Origin: Pararhizobium qamdonense
GTDB lineage: Bacteria > Pseudomonadota > Alphaproteobacteria > Rhizobiales > Rhizobiaceae
Length of the DNA stretch: 64,000 nucleotides
Direction of reading: 5' to 3'
Assembly: GCF_029277445.1 (NCBI RefSeq)
Contig: NZ_CP119568.1
Location: 186,001 to 250,000, forward strand
Part shown: one piece after another, positions 27,429-37,289 of the stretch
How positions within the stretch are numbered: the stretch's first letter is position 1
How the letters are laid out: each line of letters begins with the position of its first letter
Program-made: the position numbers and the translations under genes
The notes under the pieces: generated by a model
What the model was told of the DNA's origin: nothing
Databases searched by the model: none
What the model saw: only the letters and a program-made list of their open reading frames with translations

Positions 27429-28310
27429 TCAGCTCTCACCCGGGCTGCGCCGCCATTGCCGGGGCGAAAGGCCTGTCCGCGTCAGGAAAAAACGGGAGAA
27501 ATAGGCGGGATCGGCAAAGCCGAGCCGGAAGCCGATTTCCTGCACGGAAATCTGCGTGAACAGCAGTTCGCGTTGCGCCTCGTCGATCAGCTTGCCGTTG
27601 ATCAGCATCTGGGTGCTGCCGCCGGTCAGCTGTTTGACGATGCGGTTGAGATGCGTGGGCGACAACCCCAGCGCATCTGCATAGAAGGATGCTGGTTTGT
27701 GGGAGCGGAAATGCTGGTGGATCAAACCGGTCAACCGGTTGAGCCGCCGCTCGTTTGCCGTCGCTCCCGCCTCTTCGTCCGCCTGCCCCCCGGACGTCAG
27801 CCGTGCCGTCAGCCTGAGCGCGGAGGTGAGATAGGCCTCGCAAAGATCGGCCGCCCCGGTACGCCGGGCTGCCGCCTCTGCCGCCAGCCGGTGCAGCGTA
27901 TCGGCGATATAGCGGCTGCCGGTGTCGTCCGGGAGCAGCGCCGTCAGGCGCGGCAGACTGAGCCAGGCGCCAAACCGGCTGTGATCGCCGGGCATGGTTT
28001 TCAGATGCGACGCAAGCACCGTGAACACGTAACCATCGATATCCCTGGAGAACCGGAATCCGTGACGGCAAAGCGGCGGCACCGTGATGACGGCGGGTGC
28101 TGTAATCGCCTGGACGGCATCGCCAAAAACCGCGTCGCCCGATCCTGCCGCGATGTACAGGATCTGAAAGAACTGCTCGTGGCGATGCTGACCGATTTCC
28201 CAGTGATGCAGGCTGCTACGCGACGGAATCGTTTCGCAATGCAGCCAGAAACGCGGTGAATCACCGGAGTTTTCGCCATAGAGCTCATAGGTGGGGATCG
28301 CGCGCATCAT
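27429..28310 (-). CDS. pobR: AraC family regulator of 4-hydroxybenzoate catabolism (PobR-type)
   Basis: A 293-residue AraC/XylS regulator. The N-terminal cupin (about 30-110, including HRHEQFFQILYI) would bind the inducer, and the C-terminal double HTH (about 190-290) includes SPTHLNRIVKQLTGGS and VQEIGFRLGFADPAYFSRFFLTRTG, which I cite only in part. It is divergent from pobA across 108 bases, the standard position of the activator that responds to 4-hydroxybenzoate. I start at the first of two ATG codons at 28310/28307; the frame stays open upstream into pobA on the other strand, which is not real coding. The symbol rests on context plus family. Confidence 0.82.
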   Translation of the reverse strand: MMRAIPTYELYGENSGDSPRFWLHCETIPSRSSLHHWEIGQHRHEQFFQILYIAAGSGDAVFGDAVQAITAPAVITVPPLCRHGFRFSRDIDGYVFTVLASHLKTMPGDHSRFGAWLSLPRLTALLPDDTGSRYIADTLHRLAAEAAARRTGAADLCEAYLTSALRLTARLTSGGQADEEAGATANERRLNRLTGLIHQHFRSHKPASFYADALGLSPTHLNRIVKQLTGGSTQMLINGKLIDEAQRELLFTQISVQEIGFRLGFADPAYFSRFFLTRTGLSPRQWRRSPGES

Positions 28311-28358
28311 GCCCTGACAATATCCGGATGTTCGATTTGTGCAATTTTCTGGGTTTGA

Positions 28359-29591
<1,233 letters not shown>

Positions 29592-29596
29592 GCAAT

Positions 29597-29619
29597 GGGA
29601 GGCATCCGAAAGGCCTCCC
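29597..29619. terminator. Stem-loop between convergent pobA and pcaF
   Basis: GGGAGGC-N9-GCCTCCC is a perfect seven-base stem with a nine-base loop, starting six bases after the pobA stop. No long T run follows on either strand, so it is a probable but not classical bidirectional terminator. Confidence 0.5.
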
Positions 29620-29668
29620 TCTCCAACCAGGAATGTGTCGGCAACCGATATCGCCGCCGCTCCTTACA

Positions 29669-30874
29669 TCAGGCACGTTCGAGCGCGATTGCGATCCCCT
29701 GCCCGACACCGATGCACATGGTCGATAGGGAAAAGCGGCCGCCGGTCAGCTGGAGGTCGAGGGCGGCGGTGCCGGTGATGCGGGCGCCGGACATGCCAAG
29801 CGGATGGCCAAGCGCGATGGCGCCTCCGTTGCGGTTGACGCGTGGATCCTCATCGCCGATGCCGAGTTCACGCAGGACGGCGAGACCCTGGCTGGCGAAG
29901 GCTTCGTTGAGCTCGATCACATCGAACTGGTCCTGCGTCATGCCAAGCCGCGCCATCAGCTTTTGCGAGGCGGGCACCGGGCCGATGCCCATGATGCGCG
30001 GCGGAACGCCTGCGGCTGCACCTCCCATGACGCGGGCGACCGGCGTCAGGCCATGTTTCTTCACGGCGGCTTCCGAGGCAATGATCAGCGCGGCCGCGCC
30101 ATCGTTGACGCCGGAGGCATTGCCGGCGGTCACGGTGCCGCCCTCCTTCTTGAAGGGTGTGCCGAGCTTGGCGAGCGTTTCGATCGTGGTTGCGCGGGGG
30201 TGCTCATCCCTGTCGATGGTGATCGGATCACCCTTGCGCTGCGGGATGACGACGGGGGTGATCTCGCGCGCGAGACGTCCGTTGTCCTGGGCAGCGGCCG
30301 CCTTGTTCTGTGAGTGGAGTGCGAAGGCGTCCTGGTCTGCCCGGCTCACCTTGTAATCCTCGGCGACGTTTTCGCCGGTTTCCGGCATCGAATCGACACC
30401 ATATTGTTTCTTCATCAACGGATTGATGAAACGCCAGCCGATCGTCGTATCGTGAATTTCGGCGGCGCGGGAAAAGGCAGTTTCGGCCTTGGGCATGACG
30501 AACGGTGCGCGTGACATGCTTTCCACGCCCCCGGCAATCATCAGTTCGGCCTCGCCGGCACGGATGGCACGGGCGGCCGTGATGACGGCATCCATGCCGG
30601 AGCCGCACAACCGGTTGATGGTGGTGCCGGACACGTCAAGCGGCATGCCGGAGAGCAGCAGCGACATGCGCGCGATGTTGCGATTGTCCTCGCCCGCCTG
30701 GTTGGCGCAGCCGAAAATCACATCGTCCACCGCCTGCCAGTCAACGAAAGCATTGCGTTGCATCAGCGCTTTCAGCGGAATGGCGCCGAGATCATCGGCC
30801 CGCACGGAAGAGAGAGAGCCACCGAAACGGCCGATCGGCGTGCGGATATAGTCGCAGATATAGGCTTCAGCCAT
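29669..30874 (-). CDS. pcaF: 3-oxoadipyl-CoA thiolase
   Basis: A 401-residue thiolase catalysing the last beta-ketoadipate step, 3-oxoadipyl-CoA to succinyl-CoA and acetyl-CoA. The acylated cysteine is C90 (INRLCGSGMD), the catalytic histidine H357 (GHPLGMSG) and the second cysteine C387 (CIGVGQG). The N-terminus AEAYICDYIRTPIGRFGG is diagnostic of PcaF rather than acetoacetyl-CoA thiolase. I prefer ATG 30874 to the adjacent upstream GTG at 30877; ATG 30874 overlaps the pcaJ stop by one base. Third gene of pcaIJF. Confidence 0.95.
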   Translation of the reverse strand: MAEAYICDYIRTPIGRFGGSLSSVRADDLGAIPLKALMQRNAFVDWQAVDDVIFGCANQAGEDNRNIARMSLLLSGMPLDVSGTTINRLCGSGMDAVITAARAIRAGEAELMIAGGVESMSRAPFVMPKAETAFSRAAEIHDTTIGWRFINPLMKKQYGVDSMPETGENVAEDYKVSRADQDAFALHSQNKAAAAQDNGRLAREITPVVIPQRKGDPITIDRDEHPRATTIETLAKLGTPFKKEGGTVTAGNASGVNDGAAALIIASEAAVKKHGLTPVARVMGGAAAGVPPRIMGIGPVPASQKLMARLGMTQDQFDVIELNEAFASQGLAVLRELGIGDEDPRVNRNGGAIALGHPLGMSGARITGTAALDLQLTGGRFSLSTMCIGVGQGIAIALERA

Positions 30875-31656
30875 CACGCCGCCTCCCCGTCGCCCTGATG
30901 GGCTTTCCTGGTGCGGGCGTTGATGTCGCGCAGGGTCTGCAGCTCGGTTTCAGTCGGAGCGGGCGTGTCGATCACCGTGTCGGCAAACTTGATCGGCCAG
31001 CCGCAATTTTCAGAGATTTGCGCGTGGGTCACGCCCTGATGGATCGACACCACGGTCAATTCCTTGGTGACCGGGTCCGGCTCGAGGATGCAGAGGTCCG
31101 TGATCACGCGGCTCGGTCCCTTGGTCTTCATGCCGAGCCGTTCGCGGTGATTGCCGCCTTCGCCGTGGCCCATCGAGGTGATGAAATTGAGCTTATCGAC
31201 GAAGCCGCGCTTGGAGAGCGCCATGGTAATGAAGATCTGGCCGCAATTGCTGGCAATCTCCGGCGCGCCACCACCACCGGGCAGGCGCACCTTCGGATGA
31301 TCGTAGGGACCGACCACCGTGGTGTTGAGATTGGCGAATCTGTCGATCTGGGCGCCGCCGAGAAAGCCGGTGGTGATGCGCCCGCCCTGCAGCCAGTAGC
31401 GGAACATTTCAGGGACCGGGACGGTGAACAGTGCCGTGTCGCACAGCTCGCCATCGCCGATCGACAGCGGCAGGACATCCGGCCTGGTGCCGACCGTGCC
31501 GCTTTCATAGATCAGCGTGATATCCGGCGCATGGGTGAGCCGTGCCACGTTGCAGGCAGCCGACGGCGCGCCGATGCCGACAAAACAGACATCCTCGTTG
31601 GTCAGTGCACGCGCGGCCGCAATGGTCATCATTTCGGTGGGGGTGAAGTCGCTCAT
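30874..31656 (-). CDS. pcaJ: 3-oxoadipate CoA-transferase subunit B
   Basis: A 260-residue beta subunit of the class I CoA-transferase that moves CoA from succinyl-CoA to 3-oxoadipate. The catalytic glutamate is E51 in IYESGTVGT, and the glycine-rich RLPGGGGAPEIAS forms the CoA-proximal loop. I choose ATG 31656 because GAGGAG stands at proper distance; an in-frame ATG six bases earlier touches the ribosome site. The gene overlaps pcaF by one base and follows pcaI by ten. Confidence 0.93.
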   Translation of the reverse strand: MSDFTPTEMMTIAAARALTNEDVCFVGIGAPSAACNVARLTHAPDITLIYESGTVGTRPDVLPLSIGDGELCDTALFTVPVPEMFRYWLQGGRITTGFLGGAQIDRFANLNTTVVGPYDHPKVRLPGGGGAPEIASNCGQIFITMALSKRGFVDKLNFITSMGHGEGGNHRERLGMKTKGPSRVITDLCILEPDPVTKELTVVSIHQGVTHAQISENCGWPIKFADTVIDTPAPTETELQTLRDINARTRKAHQGDGEAA

Positions 31657-31666
31657 CGTCATCTCC

Positions 31667-32515
31667 TCACGCGGCCTTCTTTGCATGCCTGGCAAAGTCT
31701 TCCGGCCCGGCCTGCATGATGTTGTCCTCGATCCAGGCCTGGAACGTATCGCGATCGCGGGCGATCTCGTCCCAGGCAATGTAGAAGGCGTTCGAGCGTG
31801 GATAATAGCCATGCGCATAGGATGGAAAAGCGCCGCCGGGCACGGCAACGACGGCAGTCACGGCCCAGGAGGGCAGAATGACGGAATTGGGTGAAGGCGC
31901 GTTCAGATCATCGACAATCTCCTCGACCGTGACGATCGAGCGCTTTGCACCAAGCACCGCTTCCTTCTGCACGCCAACGATCCCTTCGAGCAGTACATTG
32001 CCCTTCCGGTCGGCCTTCAGCGCATGGATGATCGTCACGTCCGGGCGGATGGCCGGCACGGCCGCCAGCACCTCGCCGGTGAAGGGGCAGGTGACCTGCT
32101 TGATATTCGGGTTCACCTTGGGAAGGTCGGCGCCGATATAGCCGCGCAGCATGGCAAATGGCAGGTTTGCGGCGCCGGCTTCATAGGCGTTTGCCATCGC
32201 GGCGTGGGAGTGCTCCTCGATCTCCAGCGGCCGTGGCCACTGGTTTTCGACGGCATCGCGGAAGCGGTGCAGCGAGCCGACGCCCGGATTACCGCCCCAG
32301 GAGAATTTCATGCCGCGCGCAGCACCCGCCCCGATCAACTGATCGTAGAGAATATCCGGCGTCATGCGGATCAGGAACAGATCCTTTTTGCCCTGCCGGA
32401 TCACCTCATGACCGGCGGCATAGGGGATCAGGTGGGTGAACCCCTCCATGGCGACGGTATCGCCGTCCCGTACGTTTTCGGAAATGGCTTCCGCCAGCGA
32501 AGTCAGTCGCGCCAA
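31667..32515 (-). CDS. pcaI: 3-oxoadipate CoA-transferase subunit A
   Basis: A 282-residue alpha subunit partnering PcaJ. Recognisable features are GDTVAMEGFTHLIPYAAGHE near the N-terminus, WGGNPGVGSLHRFRDAVE, and VNPNIKQVTCPFTGE. The most likely start is a TTG at 32515 (LARLTSLAEAIS) because AAGGAG lies six bases upstream; the frame remains open to 32575 but then runs across the pcaR operator region. First gene of pcaIJF, divergent from pcaR. Confidence 0.92.
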   Translation of the reverse strand: MARLTSLAEAISENVRDGDTVAMEGFTHLIPYAAGHEVIRQGKKDLFLIRMTPDILYDQLIGAGAARGMKFSWGGNPGVGSLHRFRDAVENQWPRPLEIEEHSHAAMANAYEAGAANLPFAMLRGYIGADLPKVNPNIKQVTCPFTGEVLAAVPAIRPDVTIIHALKADRKGNVLLEGIVGVQKEAVLGAKRSIVTVEEIVDDLNAPSPNSVILPSWAVTAVVAVPGGAFPSYAHGYYPRSNAFYIAWDEIARDRDTFQAWIEDNIMQAGPEDFARHAKKAA

Positions 32516-32582
32516 GGCATTCTCCTTCTGATCTTTGGGTGGCGCAAATAAGCGCTCGAATCCACGCGCCGTCAAATATTTC

Positions 32583-32622
32583 GTGCGTTATTTGATATTT
32601 GTTCGTATAACGCACATACGAA
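32583..32622. promoter_or_regulatory. PcaR operator candidate: two overlapping perfect dyads
   Basis: GTGCGTTAT (32583-32591) is matched by ATAACGCAC (32607-32615), a perfect nine-base dyad with a 15-base spacer. Overlapping it, TTCGTAT (32602-32608) is matched by ATACGAA (32616-32622), seven bases each with a seven-base spacer. They lie between pcaI (start 32515) and pcaR (start 32646), as expected for an IclR-type activator controlling both directions. Confidence 0.6.
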
Positions 32623-32645
32623 GATCAAATTTGCGAGGCGTGGTT

Positions 32646-33401
32646 ATGCGGGAATCGGATTTCGTCAGCGGCTTTGCCCGCGGTCTAAAGGTCATCGAAG
32701 CCTTCGGGGAAGCACGTCCGAAGCTCACCATCGCCGAGGCTGCGAAGCTCACGGAACTCGACAGGGCGACGGTGCGCCGCTGCCTGCTCACGCTCGCCGA
32801 TCTTGGTTATGCCGATTATGACGGCAAGTTCTTTGCCTTGACGCCGAAGGTGCTGCGGCTCGGCCATGCCTATCTCTCGGCAACGCCCCTGCCCCTGGTG
32901 ATCCAGCCCTATCTCGACCAGCTCTCGGAAAAGGCGGGGCAAAGTGCCTCGGCGTCGGTTCTCGACGGGACCGAGATCGTCTATATCGCCCGCGCCGCGC
33001 AAAAGCGGGTGATGTCGATCAATCTTTCTCCGGGATCGCGCTTGCCTGCCTATTGCGCCTCGATGGGGCGGGCTCTTTTGGCTTCGTTGCCCGAAGCGGA
33101 GGCGCGCAGCATTCTGGACCGCTCGGAACTCAAGGCCAATACGCCGGTGACCAAGACGGAACCGGATTTCCTGATGGCAGAGCTTCGCCTTGTGCGGGCG
33201 CAGGGATATGCCGTCATCGATCAGGAGCTGGAACTCGGCCTCTGCTCCATCGCCGTCCCCGTTGAAAACGATCGCGGCCGGGTGATGGCTGCCATCAATA
33301 TCGGCGCCCCTGCAGCGCATGTGCCGGCAGCGGACATGGTTCAGCGCTACCTGTCTTTGCTCAAGGACACGCAAAAGGCGCTGCGGCTGGTGCTGCGATA
33401 G
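32646..33401 (+). CDS. pcaR: IclR family regulator of the pca genes
   Basis: A 251-residue IclR-family regulator. The wHTH spans about 5-65 (FARGLKVIEAFGEARPKLTIAEAAKL, then DRATVRRCLLTLADLGY, quoted in parts); the C-terminal GAF-like effector domain has LPAYCASMGRALLASLP and ELELGLCSIAVPV. This is the pattern of PcaR/PcaU/PobR-type IclR proteins, which sense beta-ketoadipate or protocatechuate. It is divergent from pcaIJF with dyads between. I start at ATG 32646; the frame is open upstream to 32535 but that would cross the operator. Confidence 0.92.
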   Translation: MRESDFVSGFARGLKVIEAFGEARPKLTIAEAAKLTELDRATVRRCLLTLADLGYADYDGKFFALTPKVLRLGHAYLSATPLPLVIQPYLDQLSEKAGQSASASVLDGTEIVYIARAAQKRVMSINLSPGSRLPAYCASMGRALLASLPEAEARSILDRSELKANTPVTKTEPDFLMAELRLVRAQGYAVIDQELELGLCSIAVPVENDRGRVMAAINIGAPAAHVPAADMVQRYLSLLKDTQKALRLVLR

Positions 33402-33572
33402 CCAATATGGGCGCGGCAAGCGGGCAAAGGCCGATCGTTCTGCTGAAGAAGGTGTGGCGCGGCAAAGATGCAGCGGCAAACATCGGAAACTTGACCTTGC
33501 CGGGACGCCTGGAACATAGATGACAGCGTGCTCCGGCCGATGCCGGTCAACGGAATGTATGGAAGCGATGGC

Positions 33573-34493
33573 ATGCGGAAATTACCTGCGCTTTCGGCGA
33601 TGAAGGTGTTCGAGGTCGTCGGGCAGACACGCAGTTTTACGCGTGCGGCCGAGCTGCTGAATCTCACGCAAAGTGCGGTCAGCCGCCAGGTGCGCAATCT
33701 GGAAAAGCAGCTGGGCGAAAACCTTTTGATCCGCCATCATCATGATCTCGAATTGACCCGCGCGGGTGCCGAACTTTTGGCAACGCTGCAGCTTGCCTTT
33801 CACAATGTCGAGCAGACGGTGCGCTCGATCATGGAAAAGAGCAACCGCAACCGGCTGCGCATCAACGTGCCGCCGACTTTTGCCAAGCGCTGGCTGATGC
33901 CCCGTCTGTCGCGTCTGCGCAAGGCCCTGCCGGAGATCGAGATCAGCCTCAGCACCGATCTCAAGGATACGCTGGCCGAGCGCAGCCTGCTTGATTGCGC
34001 TATTCGCTTCGGCGATGGCGAATGGCCGATGCTGCAATCGCGCATCCTGATGACCGAACGGCACATTGCAGTCTGCGCGCCCGGCCTTTTGAGGGCGGCG
34101 GAGCGCGGTGGCCGGATCGACCTTTCGTCCTTTACCTTCCTGCATGTGCTGGCGGCCGCCGATCAGCGCTACCTCACCTGGCAGCACTGGCTGGATGCCG
34201 CCGGTCTTGGCGGCACCGATGTGCGCGGCGGCATGGAATTCGATCTTCTCGACCTGGTGATCGAAGCCGCCTGCAACGGGCTTGGAATTGCCGTGGTTGA
34301 TCGCTTCATGGTGGAAAGCCAGCTGCAAAGCGGCCAGCTTGTGCCCGTGCTCGATGTCGAGATCGAGGGCCATGAATCCTACTGGCTGGTTACCCGCACC
34401 GACCAGCCTGAGGGCGCCAGTGTCCGGCAATTTCGCACATGGCTGATGAATGAGATTGCGCTGGCTGACGGCTCCAACGCCGCAGCACAATGA
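33573..34493 (+). CDS. LysR family regulator (GcvA-like)
   Basis: A 306-residue LysR protein of the GcvA-like group (N-terminus MRKLPALSAMKVFEVVGQTRSF, quoted in part; HTH LTQSAVSRQVRNLEKQLG). The effector domain includes INVPPTFAKRWLMPRL, usual for this group. The start could also be GTG 33528, giving 15 more residues; I prefer ATG 33573 with GGAAGCG upstream. The gene is co-oriented with the aldehyde dehydrogenase operon 109 bases downstream, and a LysR-type dyad lies in that gap, so I infer it regulates the operon. Confidence 0.88.
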   Translation: MRKLPALSAMKVFEVVGQTRSFTRAAELLNLTQSAVSRQVRNLEKQLGENLLIRHHHDLELTRAGAELLATLQLAFHNVEQTVRSIMEKSNRNRLRINVPPTFAKRWLMPRLSRLRKALPEIEISLSTDLKDTLAERSLLDCAIRFGDGEWPMLQSRILMTERHIAVCAPGLLRAAERGGRIDLSSFTFLHVLAAADQRYLTWQHWLDAAGLGGTDVRGGMEFDLLDLVIEAACNGLGIAVVDRFMVESQLQSGQLVPVLDVEIEGHESYWLVTRTDQPEGASVRQFRTWLMNEIALADGSNAAAQ

Positions 34494-34504
34494 GCAAGGC
34501 GAAA

Positions 34505-34521
34505 CATTCGTTTTTGGAATG
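34505..34521. promoter_or_regulatory. LysR-type dyad upstream of the aldehyde dehydrogenase operon
   Basis: CATTC-GTTTTTG-GAATG is a perfect five-base dyad whose core satisfies the T-N11-A rule. It lies 82-98 bases upstream of the dehydrogenase start, a normal distance for LysR activation. Confidence 0.4.
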
Positions 34522-34602
34522 CTTGGCCCGATAATAAGTCGCTTGCGAACGGGGGCGAAGGTCCCGTCTACTGGCTGAACTGACTATGTTTCGGGTGGGC
34601 TC

Positions 34603-36027
34603 ATGACGCAGTATCGCAACTTCATCGGTGGCCGTTTTGTCGATAAGGCCGGCTTGGCTGAGATCGAGGTGCGCAATCCGGCCAATGGCCAGATCTTCAC
34701 CACGGTTCCGGCCGCGGACGACGCGGATGTCGTAGCGGCGGTCGAGGCCGCGAAACGCGCGCAGAAGCTCTGGCGCAAGCTCCCGGCGATCCAGCGTGGC
34801 GATGCCTTGCGCAAACTGGCCGATGCGGTCGAGCGGCATGCCCCGACGATTGGCGAGGCGCTGGCGCTGGAATCCGGCAAGAGCCTTGCGGATGCAACCG
34901 CCGAAGCCATCTACGGCGTCGAACTGATGCGCTATCACGCGGAATGGGCGCGCCGCATCGAAGGCGAGATCATCGAAAGCGACACGCCGGGTGAGACGCT
35001 GCTGCTCAAGCGCGAGCCGATCGGCGTCGTTGCCTGCCTGATCCCGTTCAATTTTCCGATCTATACGCTGGTGCGCAAGATCGCGCCCGCCCTCATCACC
35101 GGCAATGCCGTCGTTGTGCGTCCGAGCAACACAACCCCGGCCTCCGCCTTCGCGTTTGCACAAGCGGTTCTGGAAGCGGGTCTGCCGGACGGGCTCGTCA
35201 ACATCATGACGATGTCGCACGATGTGGCCCGCACCATGTGCACGCATCCGGCCGTCGGCATGATCACGCTGACCGGCAGCGTTTCGGCGGGCCAGACGGT
35301 GCTCGATTACTGCAAGACCAATATTGCCAAACCCTCGCTGGAGCTTGGTGGCAAGTCGCCTGTCATCGTCGAGCCCGATGCCGATCTCGACGCGGTGGCC
35401 CGCATGGTTCTCGGCGCAAAGACGGCCCATTGCGGACAGGTCTGCACCTCTGCCGAGCGGCTTTACGTCCACGCGTCGATCCACGATGTTCTGGTCGAGA
35501 GGCTGCGCCAGGGCTTTGCCGCCCGCCGTTTCGGCGACCGCGCCATTGACCCCGAGATGATGGGACCGCTTGCCAATGCGGCGGCGCGTGACCGTATTCA
35601 TGGCATGGTCGAACGGGCCGTGGCGGAGGGAGCGACAGTCGCCGCCGGTGGTGCCGTTCCGGATGGCGAAGGCTATTTCTATCCGCCGACCCTGATGACC
35701 GGCTGCCGCCAGGATATGGAGATCGTCCGCGAAGAGGTGTTTGGCCCGGTGCTGGCGGTGTTGTCCTACGAGACGTTCGACGAGGCTTTGGCGCTCGCCA
35801 GCGATCACCAGTTCGGGCTCGCCTCGGTGCTGTTTTCGGAAAATTACCGCAAGGTCATGCAGGCGGCGAGCGAGATGGAAGCGGGCGAGCTTTACGTCAA
35901 CCGTTTCCCGGCCGATCCCTACCAGGGCTATCATGCAGGCTGGAAGAAATCCGGGCTCGGCGGCGATGACGGCAAGCACGGCATGCTCGAATTCACGCAG
36001 ACGCGGCTTGTTATCCTGAAACATTGA
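34603..36027 (+). CDS. Aldehyde dehydrogenase (AldA-like)
   Basis: A 474-residue NAD(P)-dependent aldehyde dehydrogenase. N150 in IPFNFP, the general base E247 in LELGGKSP and the nucleophile C281 in GQVCTSAER are all present. The C-terminus (HAGWKKSGLGG, DGKHG, QTRLVIL) closely follows E. coli AldA, which oxidises lactaldehyde and glycolaldehyde. Odd: the cofactor motif usually read as VVKPSE is VVRPSN (R173, N176), which may alter NAD/NADP preference. First gene of a four-gene operon with an enolase-superfamily enzyme, a GMC oxidoreductase and a HIBADH-like reductase; probably oxidises a small hydroxyaldehyde from sugar-acid breakdown. Confidence 0.9.
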   Translation: MTQYRNFIGGRFVDKAGLAEIEVRNPANGQIFTTVPAADDADVVAAVEAAKRAQKLWRKLPAIQRGDALRKLADAVERHAPTIGEALALESGKSLADATAEAIYGVELMRYHAEWARRIEGEIIESDTPGETLLLKREPIGVVACLIPFNFPIYTLVRKIAPALITGNAVVVRPSNTTPASAFAFAQAVLEAGLPDGLVNIMTMSHDVARTMCTHPAVGMITLTGSVSAGQTVLDYCKTNIAKPSLELGGKSPVIVEPDADLDAVARMVLGAKTAHCGQVCTSAERLYVHASIHDVLVERLRQGFAARRFGDRAIDPEMMGPLANAAARDRIHGMVERAVAEGATVAAGGAVPDGEGYFYPPTLMTGCRQDMEIVREEVFGPVLAVLSYETFDEALALASDHQFGLASVLFSENYRKVMQAASEMEAGELYVNRFPADPYQGYHAGWKKSGLGGDDGKHGMLEFTQTRLVILKH

Positions 36028-36052
36028 TGACCCGGCGAGGAGGAACCACCCC

Positions 36053-37270
36053 ATGAAGATCGCATCGATGAAAACCCACGTGGTTGCCGTTCCACCGCCG
36101 CATGTCGGCGGCATGTACTGGATTTTCGTCGAGCTTGAGACGGCCTGCGGCATTTCGGGGGTGGGCGAAATCTATGCGACCTCGTTTCATCCCTCGGCCA
36201 TGGTTGCGCTAATCGACGATGTCTTCCAGCGCTATCTTCTCGATCACGACCCCCACCAGATCGAGCGTTTCTGGCGGGCGGCCTATTCGAGCGGCTTCAC
36301 GCAACGTCCTGATACGACGATGATGGGGATCGTCTCGGGTTTGGAAATCGCCTGTTGGGACATTATCGGCAAGGCTGCAGGCCGGCCGGTTTCCGATTTG
36401 CTGGGTGGGACCGTCCACGAAAAGCTGCGCGCCTATACCTATCTCTACCCGAAGAATGCGGCCGGCGACTACGATTACAACGACCCGGATCTTGCCGCCG
36501 AAGAGGCCATCCGCATGGTCGAGATGGGCTTTACCGCCGTCAAGTTCGATCCGGCCGGTCCCTATACCAATTATTCCGGCCACCAGCTTTCGATGGGTGT
36601 TCTCGACCGTTGCGAACTCTTCTGCGCCAAGATCCGCGAAGCGATCGGTAGCCGGGCGGATATCCTTTTCGGCACGCATGGACAGATGGTGCCGTCTTCG
36701 GCGATCCGGCTGGCGCGGCGGCTGGAAAAATACGATCCGCTGTGGTTCGAGGAGCCGGTGCCGCCCGGACAGGAAGCGGCCATGGCCGAAGTGGCGCGCG
36801 CCACCTCCATCCCGATCTCGACCGGCGAGCGGCTGACGACGAAATACGAGTTCCAGCGTGTGTTGCAGCTTGGCGCGGCGGCGATCCTGCAGATGAATGT
36901 CGCCCGCGTCGGCGGCCTGTTGGAGGCCAAGAAGATCGCCGGGATGGCCGAGGCCTTCTATGCCCAGATCGCACCGCATCTCTATAACGGGCCGGTGGGC
37001 GCCGCCGCCAGCATCCAGCTTTCAGCCGCAACCCCCAACTTCCTGATCCACGAAGCGATCATGGATTTCGGCGGCTTCCACGCAGAGGTGCTGAAAACCA
37101 AGCTGCAGTTCGACGATGGTTATCTCATTCCCTCGCGCGAGCCGGGCCTCGGCATCGAGCTCAATCTCGATGTGATTGCAAAAAACTCCCCCTATACCGG
37201 CGACCGCCTGCACCTGCAGATGGCCGCAACGCCCGCCGACATCAAGGAATTCATGCCCGCCAGGGGCTGA
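36053..37270 (+). CDS. Mandelate racemase/muconate lactonizing family protein (acid-sugar dehydratase-like)
   Basis: A 405-residue enolase-superfamily protein. The capping domain fills the N-terminal 120 residues; the barrel carries K164 (TAVKFDP), E233/E234 (WFEEPV), E259 (STGERL) and H309 (APHLY), the pattern of acid-sugar dehydratases. Unusually, the third-strand ligand region reads LFGTHGQ (205-211), where sugar-acid dehydratases usually have D-x-H-G, so the first metal aspartate seems replaced by Gly207. GTHGQ may define its own subgroup. It would convert an aldonate to a 2-keto-3-deoxy acid. The gene is 25 bases after the dehydrogenase and 19 before the GMC gene. Confidence 0.85.
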   Translation: MKIASMKTHVVAVPPPHVGGMYWIFVELETACGISGVGEIYATSFHPSAMVALIDDVFQRYLLDHDPHQIERFWRAAYSSGFTQRPDTTMMGIVSGLEIACWDIIGKAAGRPVSDLLGGTVHEKLRAYTYLYPKNAAGDYDYNDPDLAAEEAIRMVEMGFTAVKFDPAGPYTNYSGHQLSMGVLDRCELFCAKIREAIGSRADILFGTHGQMVPSSAIRLARRLEKYDPLWFEEPVPPGQEAAMAEVARATSIPISTGERLTTKYEFQRVLQLGAAAILQMNVARVGGLLEAKKIAGMAEAFYAQIAPHLYNGPVGAAASIQLSAATPNFLIHEAIMDFGGFHAEVLKTKLQFDDGYLIPSREPGLGIELNLDVIAKNSPYTGDRLHLQMAATPADIKEFMPARG

Positions 37271-37289
37271 GCCTGAACAGAGACCGTCC

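Noticed and set aside
34390..36153. 587-residue minus-strand frame opposite the aldehyde dehydrogenase
   Set aside because: Shadow; the plus strand has a complete ALDH with Asn, Glu and Cys catalytic residues.
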